From JAEUKA01 sp044228505 (GTDB lineage Bacteria > Myxococcota_A > Polyangia > Palsa-1104 > JAEUJZ01): a stretch of 64,000 bases of DNA. The stretch covers positions 62,001 to 126,000 of the forward strand of contig JBGAUT010000007.1 in the NCBI GenBank assembly GCA_044228505.1, written 5' to 3'. Both the position numbers and the translations under genes were made by a program. Shown piece by piece: positions 9,258-18,248 of this stretch; the stretch's first letter is position 1, and every line of letters begins with the position of its first letter. The notes beneath the pieces were generated by a model. It had not been told where the DNA came from. It did not search any database and was given only the letters and a program-made list of their open reading frames with translations.

Positions 9258-9415
9258 CGCCCACTCTTTCAGCCATCGTGGCTGTTAATACCAGTTTGAG
9301 TCGCACGTACCCGACTCGTCAAGGATCGCACCATGACTTCCGAATCACAATCGACGCGACGGGCCATTTGACATGCCAAGACTACACAAGTACGCTCCCT
9401 GCCCTCGCCACCACC

Positions 9416-10141
9416 ATGTCCGGCGCACCCGTTGAGATTATAGCTTTACGAAAGGCCTTCGCATTCGGCGGTCGTCCGATTGAAGTCCTCAAAGGGATTG
9501 ATCTCTCTATCAAAGCCGGAGAGATGGTCGCCGTAGTCGGAGCGTCGGGAGCGGGAAAATCCACGTTCCTGCATGTGCTCGGAACTTTGGATGTTGTGTC
9601 CTCTGGAAAAGTCGTCATTGATGGGGCGGATGTCACCACGTTGGCCCCGACTCCGCTTGCGGCATTTCGTAACCATACGATCGGCTTCGTGTTTCAGTTC
9701 CATCACCTACTGCCCGAGTTTTCTGCTGTCGAGAACGCCGCCATGCCGGGCATGATCGCGGGACTCCAGCGCAGCGTCGCTGAAAAACGTGCCACCGATC
9801 TGCTTCAGCGGGTTGGTCTCGGCCATCGCCTGCAACATCGTCCCGGTGAGCTTTCCGGCGGTGAACAGCAGCGCGTGGCATTGGCAAGAGCGCTGGTGAT
9901 GGAGCCACGGCTACTCCTTGCTGATGAGCCGACCGGAAACCTCGATGCACGCACGGGGGCAGCCATCCACGAGTTGGTGGTCGAGCTAAACCGTGAGCGT
10001 GGAATGACGATGATCGTCGTCACGCACAACGAAGACTTGGCCGCCCGAATGCCGCGCCGCCTGCATATGGCCGATGGCCGGATCCTCACCGACGATGAAT
10101 CCCAACGCCGCAGCTCAGCCGCACAGGAAGGTGCAGTTTGA
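9416..10141 (+). CDS. lolD: ABC transporter ATPase LolD
   Basis: A 241-residue ABC ATPase, counted from ATG 9416. It has Walker A GASGAGKST near residue 43, Q-loop FQFHHLLPEFSA, signature LSGGEQQRVALARAL, Walker B LLLADEPTGNLD and the switch His in VVTHNEDLA. The LLPEFSAVENAAMPGMIAG segment is typical of LolD, which powers release of lipoproteins from the inner membrane to LolA with LolC/LolE. An in-frame GTG at 9278 would add 46 residues with no family similarity, so I rejected it. No lolC or lolE gene is adjacent upstream. It overlaps the TTG start of bamA by four bases, which puts lipoprotein sorting and outer-membrane assembly in one operon. Confidence 0.85.
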   Translation: MSGAPVEIIALRKAFAFGGRPIEVLKGIDLSIKAGEMVAVVGASGAGKSTFLHVLGTLDVVSSGKVVIDGADVTTLAPTPLAAFRNHTIGFVFQFHHLLPEFSAVENAAMPGMIAGLQRSVAEKRATDLLQRVGLGHRLQHRPGELSGGEQQRVALARALVMEPRLLLADEPTGNLDARTGAAIHELVVELNRERGMTMIVVTHNEDLAARMPRRLHMADGRILTDDESQRRSSAAQEGAV

Positions 10142-12573
10142 AGCGATCCTACTGGCTACTTCTTGCGTGCCTGATCGGTGTGATGCTCGGCAGCATCACA
10201 GCGCGAGCCGACGGTGATATCCCCCTCGGTCGCCGAGTCGAGAAGATCAGCTTTCGCGGAAACGTAAAAGTCGAAGCGGCAGCCATGCAGCGTGCCCTTT
10301 CGACGGAAGAGCGCTTTGGCAAAAAGCCCATCGAAGAGGGGCAGCCGCTCAAACTGGAGACGCTCCAGGACGATCTGAAGACGCTGTGGAAGATGCGCTC
10401 GTTTGATGACGTTCGCATCGAATGGGAAGAGGGTGACTCCGGCGGGATCCTGCTCGCCTACGTGGTTCGTGAAAAGCGCTCGGTCCGCAAGATCTACGTC
10501 TCGGGCAACAGCGAAGTGGGCCTCGACAAGATCAACGAAGTCCTCGACCTCAAGAAGGACACGATCTACGACCCGGCCAAGATCAAGCGCAACGTCGAGA
10601 AAATCCACGACCTCTATGTTGAAAAGGGCTTCTATCTCGCGGACGTAAAGTCCGAGATCAAAATCCATTCACCGACGCAGCTTGATGTCTACTTCATCGT
10701 CGACGAACACGCCAAGGTCGAGGTCCGCAAGATCACCTTCCTTGGTAATCGTCACGCCTCCGATGAAGATTTGCGCGGAGTCATGGCGACTCAGGAAGGC
10801 AACTGGCTGTCGTTTTTGACCTCGGCCGGTACCTACAAAGAGGATGCGTTCGAACGCGATGTGCTGCTGCTCACCGCGTTCTATTACGACCACGGCTACG
10901 TGACGGTGAAGATCGGCAAGCCGACTGTCGAGATGTCACCGGACAAACGGTTCCTCTACATCTCGATTCCGATTGAAGAAGGCGATATCTACAAGCTCGG
11001 GAAGCTCGACTTCCAGGGCGAGCTGCTCCTCACCAAGGAGGAAATGCTCGCTGGGCTCAAGGTCAAGCCGGGTGAACAGTTCAATCGATCGAAGCTTGGC
11101 CAAGACATTCAGAACATCAACAATTTCTACAAAAATCGAGGCTACGCGAACGTCAACGTCACGCCGCTGACCCAGATTGACGCCGACAAGAAAATCGTCG
11201 ACCTGACCTTCGACCTTCAGCAGGGCAAAAAGGTCTATTTCGAGCGCATCAACGTCCGAGGAAATACCAAGACCCGCGACAAGGTCATCCGTCGCGAACT
11301 GAAGATCATCGAAGGCGAGCTGTATTCCGAAGCGCTGGTCGAATTCTCGAAGAATCGAGTGCAAGCGCTTGGCTTCTTTGAAAAGGTCGAGATTTCGACC
11401 AAGCGCGGCACCACCGACGAGCGACTAGAAGTTAACATCGAAGTCACGGAGCGCCCGACGGGGACGTTCCAAATCGGTGCTGGTTTCTCTTCGATCGAGA
11501 ACTTTATCGCTCAGGCCCAAATTGCCCAGAACAACCTGTTCGGCCGTGGCACCACGCTGCGCCTGTCCGCCCAGGTATCGTCCTTGCGGCAGTTGTTCTC
11601 GGTGAACTACATCGATCCCTACTTCCTAGACACGAACGTCACATTTTCGTTCTCGGGATATAACCAGCTCCTCTACTACCCGAACTTCAACCGCACGACC
11701 CGTGGTGGTGACCTGACCTGGGGCTACTTGTTTGGTGACTATTTCCGATTGCTCGGCACGTACAAGCTCGAGTGGGTGCAGATCGGTCAGAACAGCCAAG
11801 GCATGTCGATCTCGGGCTTTGGTCAGGTGCAATCAATCGCGGGTGGGACACTCGCCAACCTCTATCGTCGCGGCTGGACCTCGTCGGTGCGACTGTGGGC
11901 GCAGTACGACTCTCGCAACGACCGCATGTTCCCGACGAAGGGCATGTTCCATTTGCTCTCGCTGGAAGTCGCCGATCGCTATTTGGCCTCGGAAATCGAT
12001 TACGTCCGGGTTTCTGGGTATGCGCGCTTCTATCGACCGATCTGGGGACCGTTCATTTTCCGTCTCAATGCCGAAAGCGGTCTGGTCTTCTCTCGTCGAG
12101 CGGAAGGTGTCCCCATCTACGAACGCTACTTCCTCGGCGGCATTCAGAGCATCCGCGGTTACCGTCTGTTTTCTCTCGGGCCCCGGATCCAGATTCAGAG
12201 CGCGCTCGAACCAGGCTCGTACTTGATCCCGTTCAACGTCGGTGCCAACTGGCAAATCATCCTGAACAGCGAGATTGAGTTCATGATCATCCCGGCGGTC
12301 CAAATCAAAGGCGTGGTGTTCTTTGATATGGGCAATGGCTATAACCTCGAGTCGAAATACTGTACGAGCGCCGCTGCCACGTCGGCACTGCCCGAGGTAT
12401 TCAATCCCTGCGTGCAGTTCCCGACGTTCCAGAACCTGCGTTACTCGGTAGGCTTTGGCTTCCGCTGGTTCTCGCCGATTGGACCGCTACGCTTTGAATG
12501 GGGTATTCCGCTGAATCGACAGACCGGCGAAGACCCGCTGGTCTTCGAGTTCACCATCGGCAACTTCTTCTAA
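10138..12573 (+). CDS. bamA: Outer membrane assembly factor BamA
   Basis: An 811-residue Omp85 protein that folds beta-barrels into the outer membrane. After a signal peptide (cleavage near ITARA-DG, residue 23), several POTRA repeats run to about residue 430; examples begin near VEKISFRGNVKV, VRKIYVSGNSEVG, VRKITFLGNRHAS and FERINVRGNTKT. A 16-strand barrel region follows. The barrel holds the conserved SIRGYRLFS (V/I-R-G-F/Y motif) near residue 670 and ends in aromatic IGNFF, a good C-terminal beta-signal. The start is TTG at 10138, supported by GGAAGG seven bases upstream and the overlap with lolD. It is followed by ompH, the usual partner order. Confidence 0.96.
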   Translation: MKRSYWLLLACLIGVMLGSITARADGDIPLGRRVEKISFRGNVKVEAAAMQRALSTEERFGKKPIEEGQPLKLETLQDDLKTLWKMRSFDDVRIEWEEGDSGGILLAYVVREKRSVRKIYVSGNSEVGLDKINEVLDLKKDTIYDPAKIKRNVEKIHDLYVEKGFYLADVKSEIKIHSPTQLDVYFIVDEHAKVEVRKITFLGNRHASDEDLRGVMATQEGNWLSFLTSAGTYKEDAFERDVLLLTAFYYDHGYVTVKIGKPTVEMSPDKRFLYISIPIEEGDIYKLGKLDFQGELLLTKEEMLAGLKVKPGEQFNRSKLGQDIQNINNFYKNRGYANVNVTPLTQIDADKKIVDLTFDLQQGKKVYFERINVRGNTKTRDKVIRRELKIIEGELYSEALVEFSKNRVQALGFFEKVEISTKRGTTDERLEVNIEVTERPTGTFQIGAGFSSIENFIAQAQIAQNNLFGRGTTLRLSAQVSSLRQLFSVNYIDPYFLDTNVTFSFSGYNQLLYYPNFNRTTRGGDLTWGYLFGDYFRLLGTYKLEWVQIGQNSQGMSISGFGQVQSIAGGTLANLYRRGWTSSVRLWAQYDSRNDRMFPTKGMFHLLSLEVADRYLASEIDYVRVSGYARFYRPIWGPFIFRLNAESGLVFSRRAEGVPIYERYFLGGIQSIRGYRLFSLGPRIQIQSALEPGSYLIPFNVGANWQIILNSEIEFMIIPAVQIKGVVFFDMGNGYNLESKYCTSAAATSALPEVFNPCVQFPTFQNLRYSVGFGFRWFSPIGPLRFEWGIPLNRQTGEDPLVFEFTIGNFF

Positions 12574-12649
12574 TGAATGCGCCATGCAGCGTCGAACGTC
12601 TGCTACCTCTGCGCACGTTTTATCCACCAAGAAACAGGAGTCTTACGAG

Positions 12650-13219
12650 ATGTTGAATCGAGCAGTGCGATGGACCTTAGGCATGGGCGTAGCGTGTTCG
12701 GTGATGCTGTCGGCTGAGATGTCGCATGCGCAGCAGAAGATCGCTATCGTCGATATCCGTCGCGCCATCGAAGAAACCACCGAGGGCAAGGCGAGCATCG
12801 GTGGTTTGAAGGCAGAGGCCGACCGAAAGCAAAAAGAGCTGCTATCGAAGCAGGACGAGCTCAAGAAGCTCGAGGAAGACTTTCTTAAGCAGCAGTCGGT
12901 TCTCCAACCGGCCGCTGCCCAGAAGAAGCGGGAAGAGCTTCAGCAGAAGGTCATGCAGCTTCAGGAGGCTCTCCAGCGGGCCCAGCAGGACATCGGCCAG
13001 AAGGAAGCCAAAGTCCTCCAACCGCTGCAGGAGAAGGTCATGCGCGCCATCGACGCACTCGCCAAGCGCGACAATTTCGCCATGGTGCTGCGTAATGACG
13101 TGGTGCTGTGGCCGCAGCAAAGCGCGATGGACATCACCAACGAAGTCATCCGCAAGGTAAATGAGATGAAGGCCCCGACCGCCCCAGCAGGCGCAAATCT
13201 TGCTCCAGGGAGCAAGTAG
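12650..13219 (+). CDS. OmpH/Skp family periplasmic chaperone
   Basis: A 189-residue protein with a signal peptide ending near SHA-QQ (residue 26). A short beta segment IAIVDIRRAIEE follows, then a long Lys/Glu/Gln-rich coiled coil from about residue 45 to 135, the tentacle helices of Skp. It closes with a C-terminal hydrophobic segment. Skp trimers hold unfolded outer-membrane proteins on their way to BamA. AGGAG at 12636 lies nine bases before the ATG at 12650, which decides the start over an in-frame codon at 12584. It lies 76 bases after bamA and two bases before fabZ, in the conserved bamA-ompH-(lpxD)-fabZ order, here without lpxD. Confidence 0.9.
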   Translation: MLNRAVRWTLGMGVACSVMLSAEMSHAQQKIAIVDIRRAIEETTEGKASIGGLKAEADRKQKELLSKQDELKKLEEDFLKQQSVLQPAAAQKKREELQQKVMQLQEALQRAQQDIGQKEAKVLQPLQEKVMRAIDALAKRDNFAMVLRNDVVLWPQQSAMDITNEVIRKVNEMKAPTAPAGANLAPGSK

Positions 13220-13221
13220 CC

Positions 13222-13716
13222 GTGAGCGATGGACCCGTGCTGCCGCTGGATGTGACGGCAATTATGCGGCTTCTGCCGCACCGCTATCCGTTTTTGCTGA
13301 TCGATCGGGTCATCGAGTTTTCCGGTGAAAGCTGTCGGGCGATCAAAAACGTGACCATCAACGAACCTTTTTTCGTGGGTCACTTTCCTGGACACCCGGT
13401 CATGCCAGGCGTGTTGATTCTGGAGGCGATGGCTCAAACGGCTGCGGTGCATGCGTGCCTGAAGCTGGGCAAGCAGGCCGGCGAGCAAGCGTTCTACTTG
13501 GTCAGCATGGACAAAGCGCGGTTCCGCAAGCCGGTGGTCCCCGGCGATCAGCTCGTGCTGACCACCTCACTGCTGCGCGGTCGTGGGCGAATCTGGAAGT
13601 TCCGAGGCGAGGTCCATGTTGCCGGCCAGCTCGTTTCGGAAGCCGAGTTCATGGCAACTCTGCCATCTGCTTTGTCTCAGGAAAGCACTGCGGATACGAC
13701 GGAGTCGGACATCTAG
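13222..13716 (+). CDS. fabZ: 3-hydroxyacyl-ACP dehydratase FabZ
   Basis: A 164-residue cytoplasmic hot-dog-fold enzyme that dehydrates 3-hydroxyacyl-ACP in fatty acid synthesis. It has IMRLLPHRYPFLLIDRVIEF near the start and FFVGHFPGHPVMPGVLILEAMAQ near residue 53, with the catalytic His in G-H-F-P and the downstream catalytic Glu in LEAMAQ. The start is GTG at 13222, two bases after the ompH stop. A short Ser/Thr/Glu tail extends past the core. In many Gram-negatives fabZ sits between lpxD and lpxA; neither is present here, which suggests the lipid A genes have moved. Confidence 0.95.
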   Translation: MSDGPVLPLDVTAIMRLLPHRYPFLLIDRVIEFSGESCRAIKNVTINEPFFVGHFPGHPVMPGVLILEAMAQTAAVHACLKLGKQAGEQAFYLVSMDKARFRKPVVPGDQLVLTTSLLRGRGRIWKFRGEVHVAGQLVSEAEFMATLPSALSQESTADTTESDI

Positions 13717-13720
13717 GCGA

Positions 13721-13748
13721 CGGCCCCAACCTGGGACTGCCGCTTTTT
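13721..13748 (+). terminator. Possible Rho-independent terminator after fabZ
   Basis: Directly after the fabZ stop, CGGC-CCC pairs with GGG-(ACT bulge)-GCCG around a five-base loop, followed by C and five T residues. The stem is interrupted, so the strength is uncertain. If active, it would separate lolD-bamA-ompH-fabZ from the two lipoprotein genes. Confidence 0.35.
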
Positions 13749-13774
13749 CCCCGCTTGGGCAATTATCGCTGGTC

Positions 13775-15187
13775 ATGGCTCACCCATCGATTCTGCTACT
13801 TGCGGTGCTTGGACTGTGCGGCTGCAATCCCCGCAAGCCGCTTGCTGTATCGAAGGATCTGGGTCCATCGGTGCAGGTGCTGGATGTCTCCGCCAAGCCG
13901 GTCGTCGGCAATCCCGGCAGCCTAGCCCCTTCGCTGCCGGAGACCGAGCCGAACGACGACCGTGAACATGCGCAGCGCCTCGATCCTCAAAAGGTGCTGC
14001 GCGGCTCCTTGCTCGCACCAGTGACAAGCGGTGCTGGCAGAGGGGATGATGACTACTTTGTGTGGCCGGCCCAGCCGACTCCACAGACGCTTCGCATCGA
14101 CGGAAGTGGCGCGCCCGACCTGAGCCTGGAACTGCTGGGTGCAAATGGTGAATCGCTGGGTCTCATTGACGATCGCGGTCCTGGTGAAGGCGAGCGACTG
14201 TGGGGACTGACGGTGCGAGCGGGACAACCGCTGTACATTCGGGTGCGTGGCCGAGTCAAAGCGGAAGCTGCGCATGAAGCAACACTTGGTACGTATCAGC
14301 TGACGGTTTCTTCGACGGCAGCGGTTCCCGATAGTGAGGCCGAGCCCAACGATAGCTTGCCGTCCGCAAGCCCCATCCTCGGTAGCGATGCCTCGGGCGT
14401 TCTATCAACTAAGCGCGACGAAGACTTTTTCGTGATGGCCTTGCCTGCAGTGCCAGGCCGACGGTCCCCAACTCCAGGTAGCGGCGAAGGTCTCCGCGAA
14501 GCCGCGATTCTGCGGGTCGAGCTCAGAACTCCAGCCCTACAACCAGCGCTTCGCGTCTTTGTAGAACCAACCAGCAGCAACCCAGATGGCGGTAGTGCTC
14601 CACCCAAGTTGGTCCTCGACCTCGCAGCGGGCAAAGGCAAAGAAGATCTGCGAATACGCAATCTGCCCATCCCAGCAGGTAGCAGTCGGGTCGTCGTTGC
14701 GGTTCGCGGCCTGAGCTTCCTGCGCCCCCCCGGCGAAAGCCGCTACCACCTTCGGCTACTCATCGAACCACCGCTCGAAGGAGCCGAAAGCGAGCCAAAC
14801 GACACCTGTGCGCTCCAAGCCAACGCCCTTCCCGTATCGTCCGGCACCGCAGAAATCGCAGGCTTTTTGTGGCCCGGCGATGTCGACTGTTTCCGAATTC
14901 CGGCGATGGGATCTTCGACCACGACCTATCTAGCCAAGCTGCTCCTGCCGGGCGGCGACTGTGGTGCCACCCTCGATGTGGTCCGCAGCGATGGCAAAAC
15001 CGAGGACGGGAAGGCCCGCGCCGAAAAGTCCGAGCCAGCCAAGCTCAGCGATGGGAAAATCACCGAACACACGGTCACCACCGCTGGTGATGTCGTGCTT
15101 CGAGTCAGCAGTCGCGAGCGCCGCACTTGTTTTGAGGCCCCCTACCGATTGAGCGTAACTACCGTCACAGATGGAGAGAAGCCGTGA
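13775..15187 (+). CDS. Lipoprotein with three PPC-like EPND modules
   Basis: From ATG 13775 the protein has 470 residues and starts with a short hydrophobic stretch ending LGLCGC, a lipobox with Cys near residue 15. It then carries three repeats that begin with an acidic E-x-E-P-N-D signature: ETEPNDDREHAQ near residue 57, EAEPNDSLPSAS near 189 and ESEPNDTCALQA near 338. Each is followed by beta-rich sequence with DDYF, DEDFF or DVDCFRI. This pattern is that of bacterial pre-peptidase C-terminal (PPC) domains, beta-sandwich modules common in secreted myxobacterial proteins. No catalytic domain is seen. An in-frame start at 13583 would overlap fabZ and lacks a signal peptide. The gene is coupled to the next lipoprotein by a GTGA overlap. 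Confidence 0.8.
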   Translation: MAHPSILLLAVLGLCGCNPRKPLAVSKDLGPSVQVLDVSAKPVVGNPGSLAPSLPETEPNDDREHAQRLDPQKVLRGSLLAPVTSGAGRGDDDYFVWPAQPTPQTLRIDGSGAPDLSLELLGANGESLGLIDDRGPGEGERLWGLTVRAGQPLYIRVRGRVKAEAAHEATLGTYQLTVSSTAAVPDSEAEPNDSLPSASPILGSDASGVLSTKRDEDFFVMALPAVPGRRSPTPGSGEGLREAAILRVELRTPALQPALRVFVEPTSSNPDGGSAPPKLVLDLAAGKGKEDLRIRNLPIPAGSSRVVVAVRGLSFLRPPGESRYHLRLLIEPPLEGAESEPNDTCALQANALPVSSGTAEIAGFLWPGDVDCFRIPAMGSSTTTYLAKLLLPGGDCGATLDVVRSDGKTEDGKARAEKSEPAKLSDGKITEHTVTTAGDVVLRVSSRERRTCFEAPYRLSVTTVTDGEKP

Positions 15188-15852
15188 CGAGGATCGCTGT
15201 GGTGCTGCTGCTTACGCTGAGCGGGTGCAGCACATCCAGTCGGAGCCCCAAACAAGCGCTCATCGGGTTTCTCCAAGACAGCACGCTTGGCAACATCGAT
15301 GCGGCCTATCGGCAACTGAGCCCCGAGTATCGCAAGCGCTGTGATCGAGCCTGCTTTGTGCGCGTTATCGATGGCCAGCCGGGCCAGAACCGCCAGTTAC
15401 TCGATGAACTGCGTGCCGGCGAGCCAGGTACCGTCTACTCGACCGAGGCCAAACTCCCAGATGGCACGTCGCTGCGACTTGAACGAGACGATTCCAATTC
15501 GCATGCCCAGCCATCGTCTTCGTTTTACTTCGCCGAGAATCCACTCGAGTTTTACCCGCAGGACACCCCATCGCGAACGCTGCGCTCGTTTGTACGGGCC
15601 TATTCTAGGCAGCGCTTTGATGTCCTGACGCGCTTCGTTCCCAAGTCTCTAGAAAGCAAGCTGTCCGCCGACGCGCTGAAGCAGCGCTTCGCCGCAGAGC
15701 CCAAAATCACCACCCAGGTCGAGTCTCTAAGACAGCACCTTGACGAGCCCATGACCCTCGACGGCAACACCGCTCGACTCCCAATCGGCCCTGAGCAAGA
15801 AACGACGCTGATCCTAGAAGACGGTCGCTGGCGAGTTCAGAAGCTCCAGTAA
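15184..15852 (+). CDS. Small lipoprotein of unknown function
   Basis: A 222-residue protein starting at GTG 15184 inside the stop of the preceding PPC lipoprotein. The N-terminus ends in LTLSGC (lipobox, Cys near residue 16). The mature part has two similar-looking halves, each opening with a helical segment about a population of residues passing through a short pocket: SPKQALIGFLQDSTLGNIDAAYRQL and later TLRSFVRAYSRQRFDVLTRF. These resemble the NTF2-like/DUF4878 fold seen in lipoproteins, but this is a weak call. It ends in a beta hairpin, TTLILEDGRWRVQKLQ. Translational coupling with the PPC lipoprotein suggests the two act together in the envelope. Confidence 0.75.
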   Translation: MTRIAVVLLLTLSGCSTSSRSPKQALIGFLQDSTLGNIDAAYRQLSPEYRKRCDRACFVRVIDGQPGQNRQLLDELRAGEPGTVYSTEAKLPDGTSLRLERDDSNSHAQPSSSFYFAENPLEFYPQDTPSRTLRSFVRAYSRQRFDVLTRFVPKSLESKLSADALKQRFAAEPKITTQVESLRQHLDEPMTLDGNTARLPIGPEQETTLILEDGRWRVQKLQ

Positions 15853-15872
15853 GAGCACCTGTAGGCATCGAA

Positions 15873-16961
15873 ATGACCTCTACTGCCAATCAAGTTCCCC
15901 TCGTGTTTCGCTATGGCCTGCACCGCGTCCGCGATGCCGTACGAGTGCTCCCTCAAGCCGCTTGGTCCGTCGAAAGCAACCCGGCGCTGTGTGACGGTCA
16001 AGACTACGAACTGCTACTCGATGTGGAGCGACTCAACATCGATGCTGCAAGCTTCCGACAGATGGAAGAGGCTGCCCGCGCAACGGGCGGCGATGTCGAT
16101 GAAGCAGTCCGCAAGCAGATCCTCGACACGGTCGACAAACGGGGCAAAATGCACAATCCCGTCACCGGCTCAGGAGGCATGCTGCTCGGTCGAGTGCGTC
16201 ACATCGGCAGCAAACTGTCGCCGTCGCATCACACGCTCCGGCCAGGAGACCGGGTAGCGACCTTGGTGTCCCTATCGCTAACGCCGCTTCAGATCGAGCG
16301 AATCCTCAGCGTGAACCTCCACGCCCATCAGGTCAGCATCATCGGTGCCGCGATCCTGTTCGACTCGGGCTGCTATGCGCGACTGCCACCAACGCTGCCC
16401 GAGTCAGTTGCTCTATCCGCGCTCGACGTGGCCGGAGCGGCTCCACAGGTCACCCGTCTGTGCCGCGACCCGCGACCGAGCAAGCGCGTTCGACGAGTTC
16501 TGGTGCTGGGCGCAGGCGGCAAGTCGGGACTCCTCGTCGGCGCGGCGGCCCGGAAAGCCGGAGCCGAAGTCGTCGTCGGGATAGAAAGCTTTGCCAAGGC
16601 TGCGAGTGAGGCTGCCGCCCTGGGAATTTACGATCGCATCCTACCGGTGGACGCTGCTGATGCGTTGGCCATTGCAGACCTTGCGTGCGCGGACGGTGGC
16701 GAATATGACCTAGTCATTAGCTGCGTCAGCGCGCCCCGTGCCGAGATGGCCGCGATCCTGTGCTGTCGTCAAGGCGGCACCATCTACTTCTTTTCAATGG
16801 CGACCAGCTTCACCGCTGCTGCGCTCGGGGCCGAAGGCGTCAGCCGCGATATCGACATGCTCATCGGCAACGGCTACTGCCTAGGACATGCCGACGAGAC
16901 GCTCCAGCTTCTGCAGGAACAGCAGCCGCTCCGTGATCTATTTGTTCGTCGCTACGGCTGA
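15873..16961 (+). CDS. kdd: L-erythro-3,5-diaminohexanoate dehydrogenase
   Basis: A 362-residue oxidoreductase of the zinc-type alcohol dehydrogenase fold. The stretch KRGKMHNPVTGSGGMLLG near residues 89-106 is the hallmark of 3,5-diaminohexanoate dehydrogenase. This enzyme of lysine fermentation oxidises L-erythro-3,5-diaminohexanoate to 5-amino-3-oxohexanoate with NAD+. A Rossmann motif, VLVLGAGGKSGLLVG, sits near residue 211. The other lysine-degradation genes (kamA, kamDE, kce, kal) are not in the window, so here it is an orphan behind envelope lipoproteins. TAGG lies eight bases before the ATG. The last ten bases overlap the end of hemE on the opposite strand. Function by family is fairly secure; the pathway is not. 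Confidence 0.78.
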   Translation: MTSTANQVPLVFRYGLHRVRDAVRVLPQAAWSVESNPALCDGQDYELLLDVERLNIDAASFRQMEEAARATGGDVDEAVRKQILDTVDKRGKMHNPVTGSGGMLLGRVRHIGSKLSPSHHTLRPGDRVATLVSLSLTPLQIERILSVNLHAHQVSIIGAAILFDSGCYARLPPTLPESVALSALDVAGAAPQVTRLCRDPRPSKRVRRVLVLGAGGKSGLLVGAAARKAGAEVVVGIESFAKAASEAAALGIYDRILPVDAADALAIADLACADGGEYDLVISCVSAPRAEMAAILCCRQGGTIYFFSMATSFTAAALGAEGVSRDIDMLIGNGYCLGHADETLQLLQEQQPLRDLFVRRYG

Positions 16962-17995
16962 GTCGTCGTCTGACCGAGCCGATGCACCATCTCGACCAAC
17001 GCTTCAACGTGAGCCGGCGGAATTTCGGGAGTCAGCCCATGGCCCAGATTGAAGATGTAGCGACGAGCCGGCGCGTCGACAAGCACCTGCTTCACCCGCT
17101 GTTCAAGCTGCGTCAGCGGTCCCAGCAGGAGCAGTGGTTCTAGGTTTCCCTGTAGGCCCTGCGTCGAAGCCAACATCCGTTGCGCCATCGATAGCGGCTG
17201 CCGCCAATCCACGGAAATCACGTCCGCAGAGAGCTTACCGACCTGAGGTAGCAGCGCCAGTCCTCCCAGCGGAAAGTAGATAAGAGGCACGCCAAGAGGA
17301 CGCAGTGCGGTCAGCACTTTCTCGACGTACGGGGCACCAAACACCGCGTAATCTTCTGCCGATAGGATCCCCACCCAGGAATCGAACAGTTGCAGAGCCT
17401 GGGCCCCCGCCCTCGCCTGCCCCGTCAGGTGTGCGATCAGCGAATCCGTCAGCTTGGCGAGCAATCGATGCGCCAGTTCCGGCGAGGCGTAGAGTAGCTT
17501 TTTGCTACGCACGAAGCTCTTGCCCGTCTGCCCTTCGATGGCATAGGTCAGCAGCGTAAACGGTGCCCCCGCAAAACCAATCAGCGGCACCACATCCTGG
17601 AGCTCTCGACGAAGGATGCGAATCGTCTCTAGCACCTCCGGGAGCACGTCCGGCGTAAGAACCCGCAACGCATCAATCGCAGCCTCATCAGCAAGCGGCG
17701 TCAGTCGTGGTCCTTCTTCCGTAAACGTCAGGGGCATCCCCATCGCACGGAGCGGCAACAGGATGTCCGAAAACAGGATCGCTGCATCAACGCCCAGACG
17801 ATGGACCGGCTGCAGCGTAACTTCCACCGCTAGGTCCGGTGTCGTACACAGGGTCAGAAAGTCCCCAGCTCGTCGCCGCGTCGCTTGATACTCCGGCAGG
17901 TAACGCCCCGCCTGTCGCATCAACCAAATCGGAACGGTGTCGACTTGCTCACCTGCACAAGCGGCCAGAAAGCGGTTCTTACGGGTCACGGACAT
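16952..17995 (-). CDS. hemE: Uroporphyrinogen decarboxylase
   Basis: HemE removes the four acetate carboxyls of uroporphyrinogen III to give coproporphyrinogen III in haem synthesis. The 347-residue protein has the signature PIWLMRQAGRYLPEY near residue 22 and the conserved DAAILFSDILLPL, GFAGAPFTLLTYAIEG and FNLGHGLTPEIPP blocks, the last near the C-terminus. I placed the start at ATG 17995 because GAGAG lies nine bases upstream. An ATG three codons earlier, at 18004, would abut that sequence. The gene is monocistronic and converges on kdd with a ten-base overlap; no other haem gene is in the window. Confidence 0.95.
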   Translation of the reverse strand: MSVTRKNRFLAACAGEQVDTVPIWLMRQAGRYLPEYQATRRRAGDFLTLCTTPDLAVEVTLQPVHRLGVDAAILFSDILLPLRAMGMPLTFTEEGPRLTPLADEAAIDALRVLTPDVLPEVLETIRILRRELQDVVPLIGFAGAPFTLLTYAIEGQTGKSFVRSKKLLYASPELAHRLLAKLTDSLIAHLTGQARAGAQALQLFDSWVGILSAEDYAVFGAPYVEKVLTALRPLGVPLIYFPLGGLALLPQVGKLSADVISVDWRQPLSMAQRMLASTQGLQGNLEPLLLLGPLTQLEQRVKQVLVDAPARRYIFNLGHGLTPEIPPAHVEALVEMVHRLGQTTTQP

Positions 17996-18248
17996 TGCGC
18001 ACATCTCTCGGCATTATCAAAGAGAGCCACCGCGAGCGCCGCAGAAATTGTCCAAAATCTGCCGCCCTGCACGGGCAGCGACCTGTAGCGTCGGAGACCA
18101 ACTCGCTAACCATGCGACTTCACAGGCTTTTCCGCCGCACAAATGCCGACAGCCACCGACAGAAAAACACGAAAAATTACAATTTGGTGACAATCGCGAC
18201 CCGACGCTATCGCAAAAGTACCGACATAGCGAGCCCTGGCGCTCGCAG

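Noticed and set aside
9278..9415. 46-codon N-terminal extension of LolD
   Set aside because: GTG start with no ribosome-binding site; the added residues do not fit LolD, which begins close to the MSGAPVEIIAL segment.
13583..13774. Longer start for the PPC lipoprotein
   Set aside because: It would overlap fabZ in another frame and hide the lipobox signal peptide that begins at 13775.
18160..18200. A+T-rich stretch with repeated ACAAT before the GT2 gene as an operator
   Set aside because: The repeats are only five bases long and no dyad is formed. It may simply be part of the promoter.
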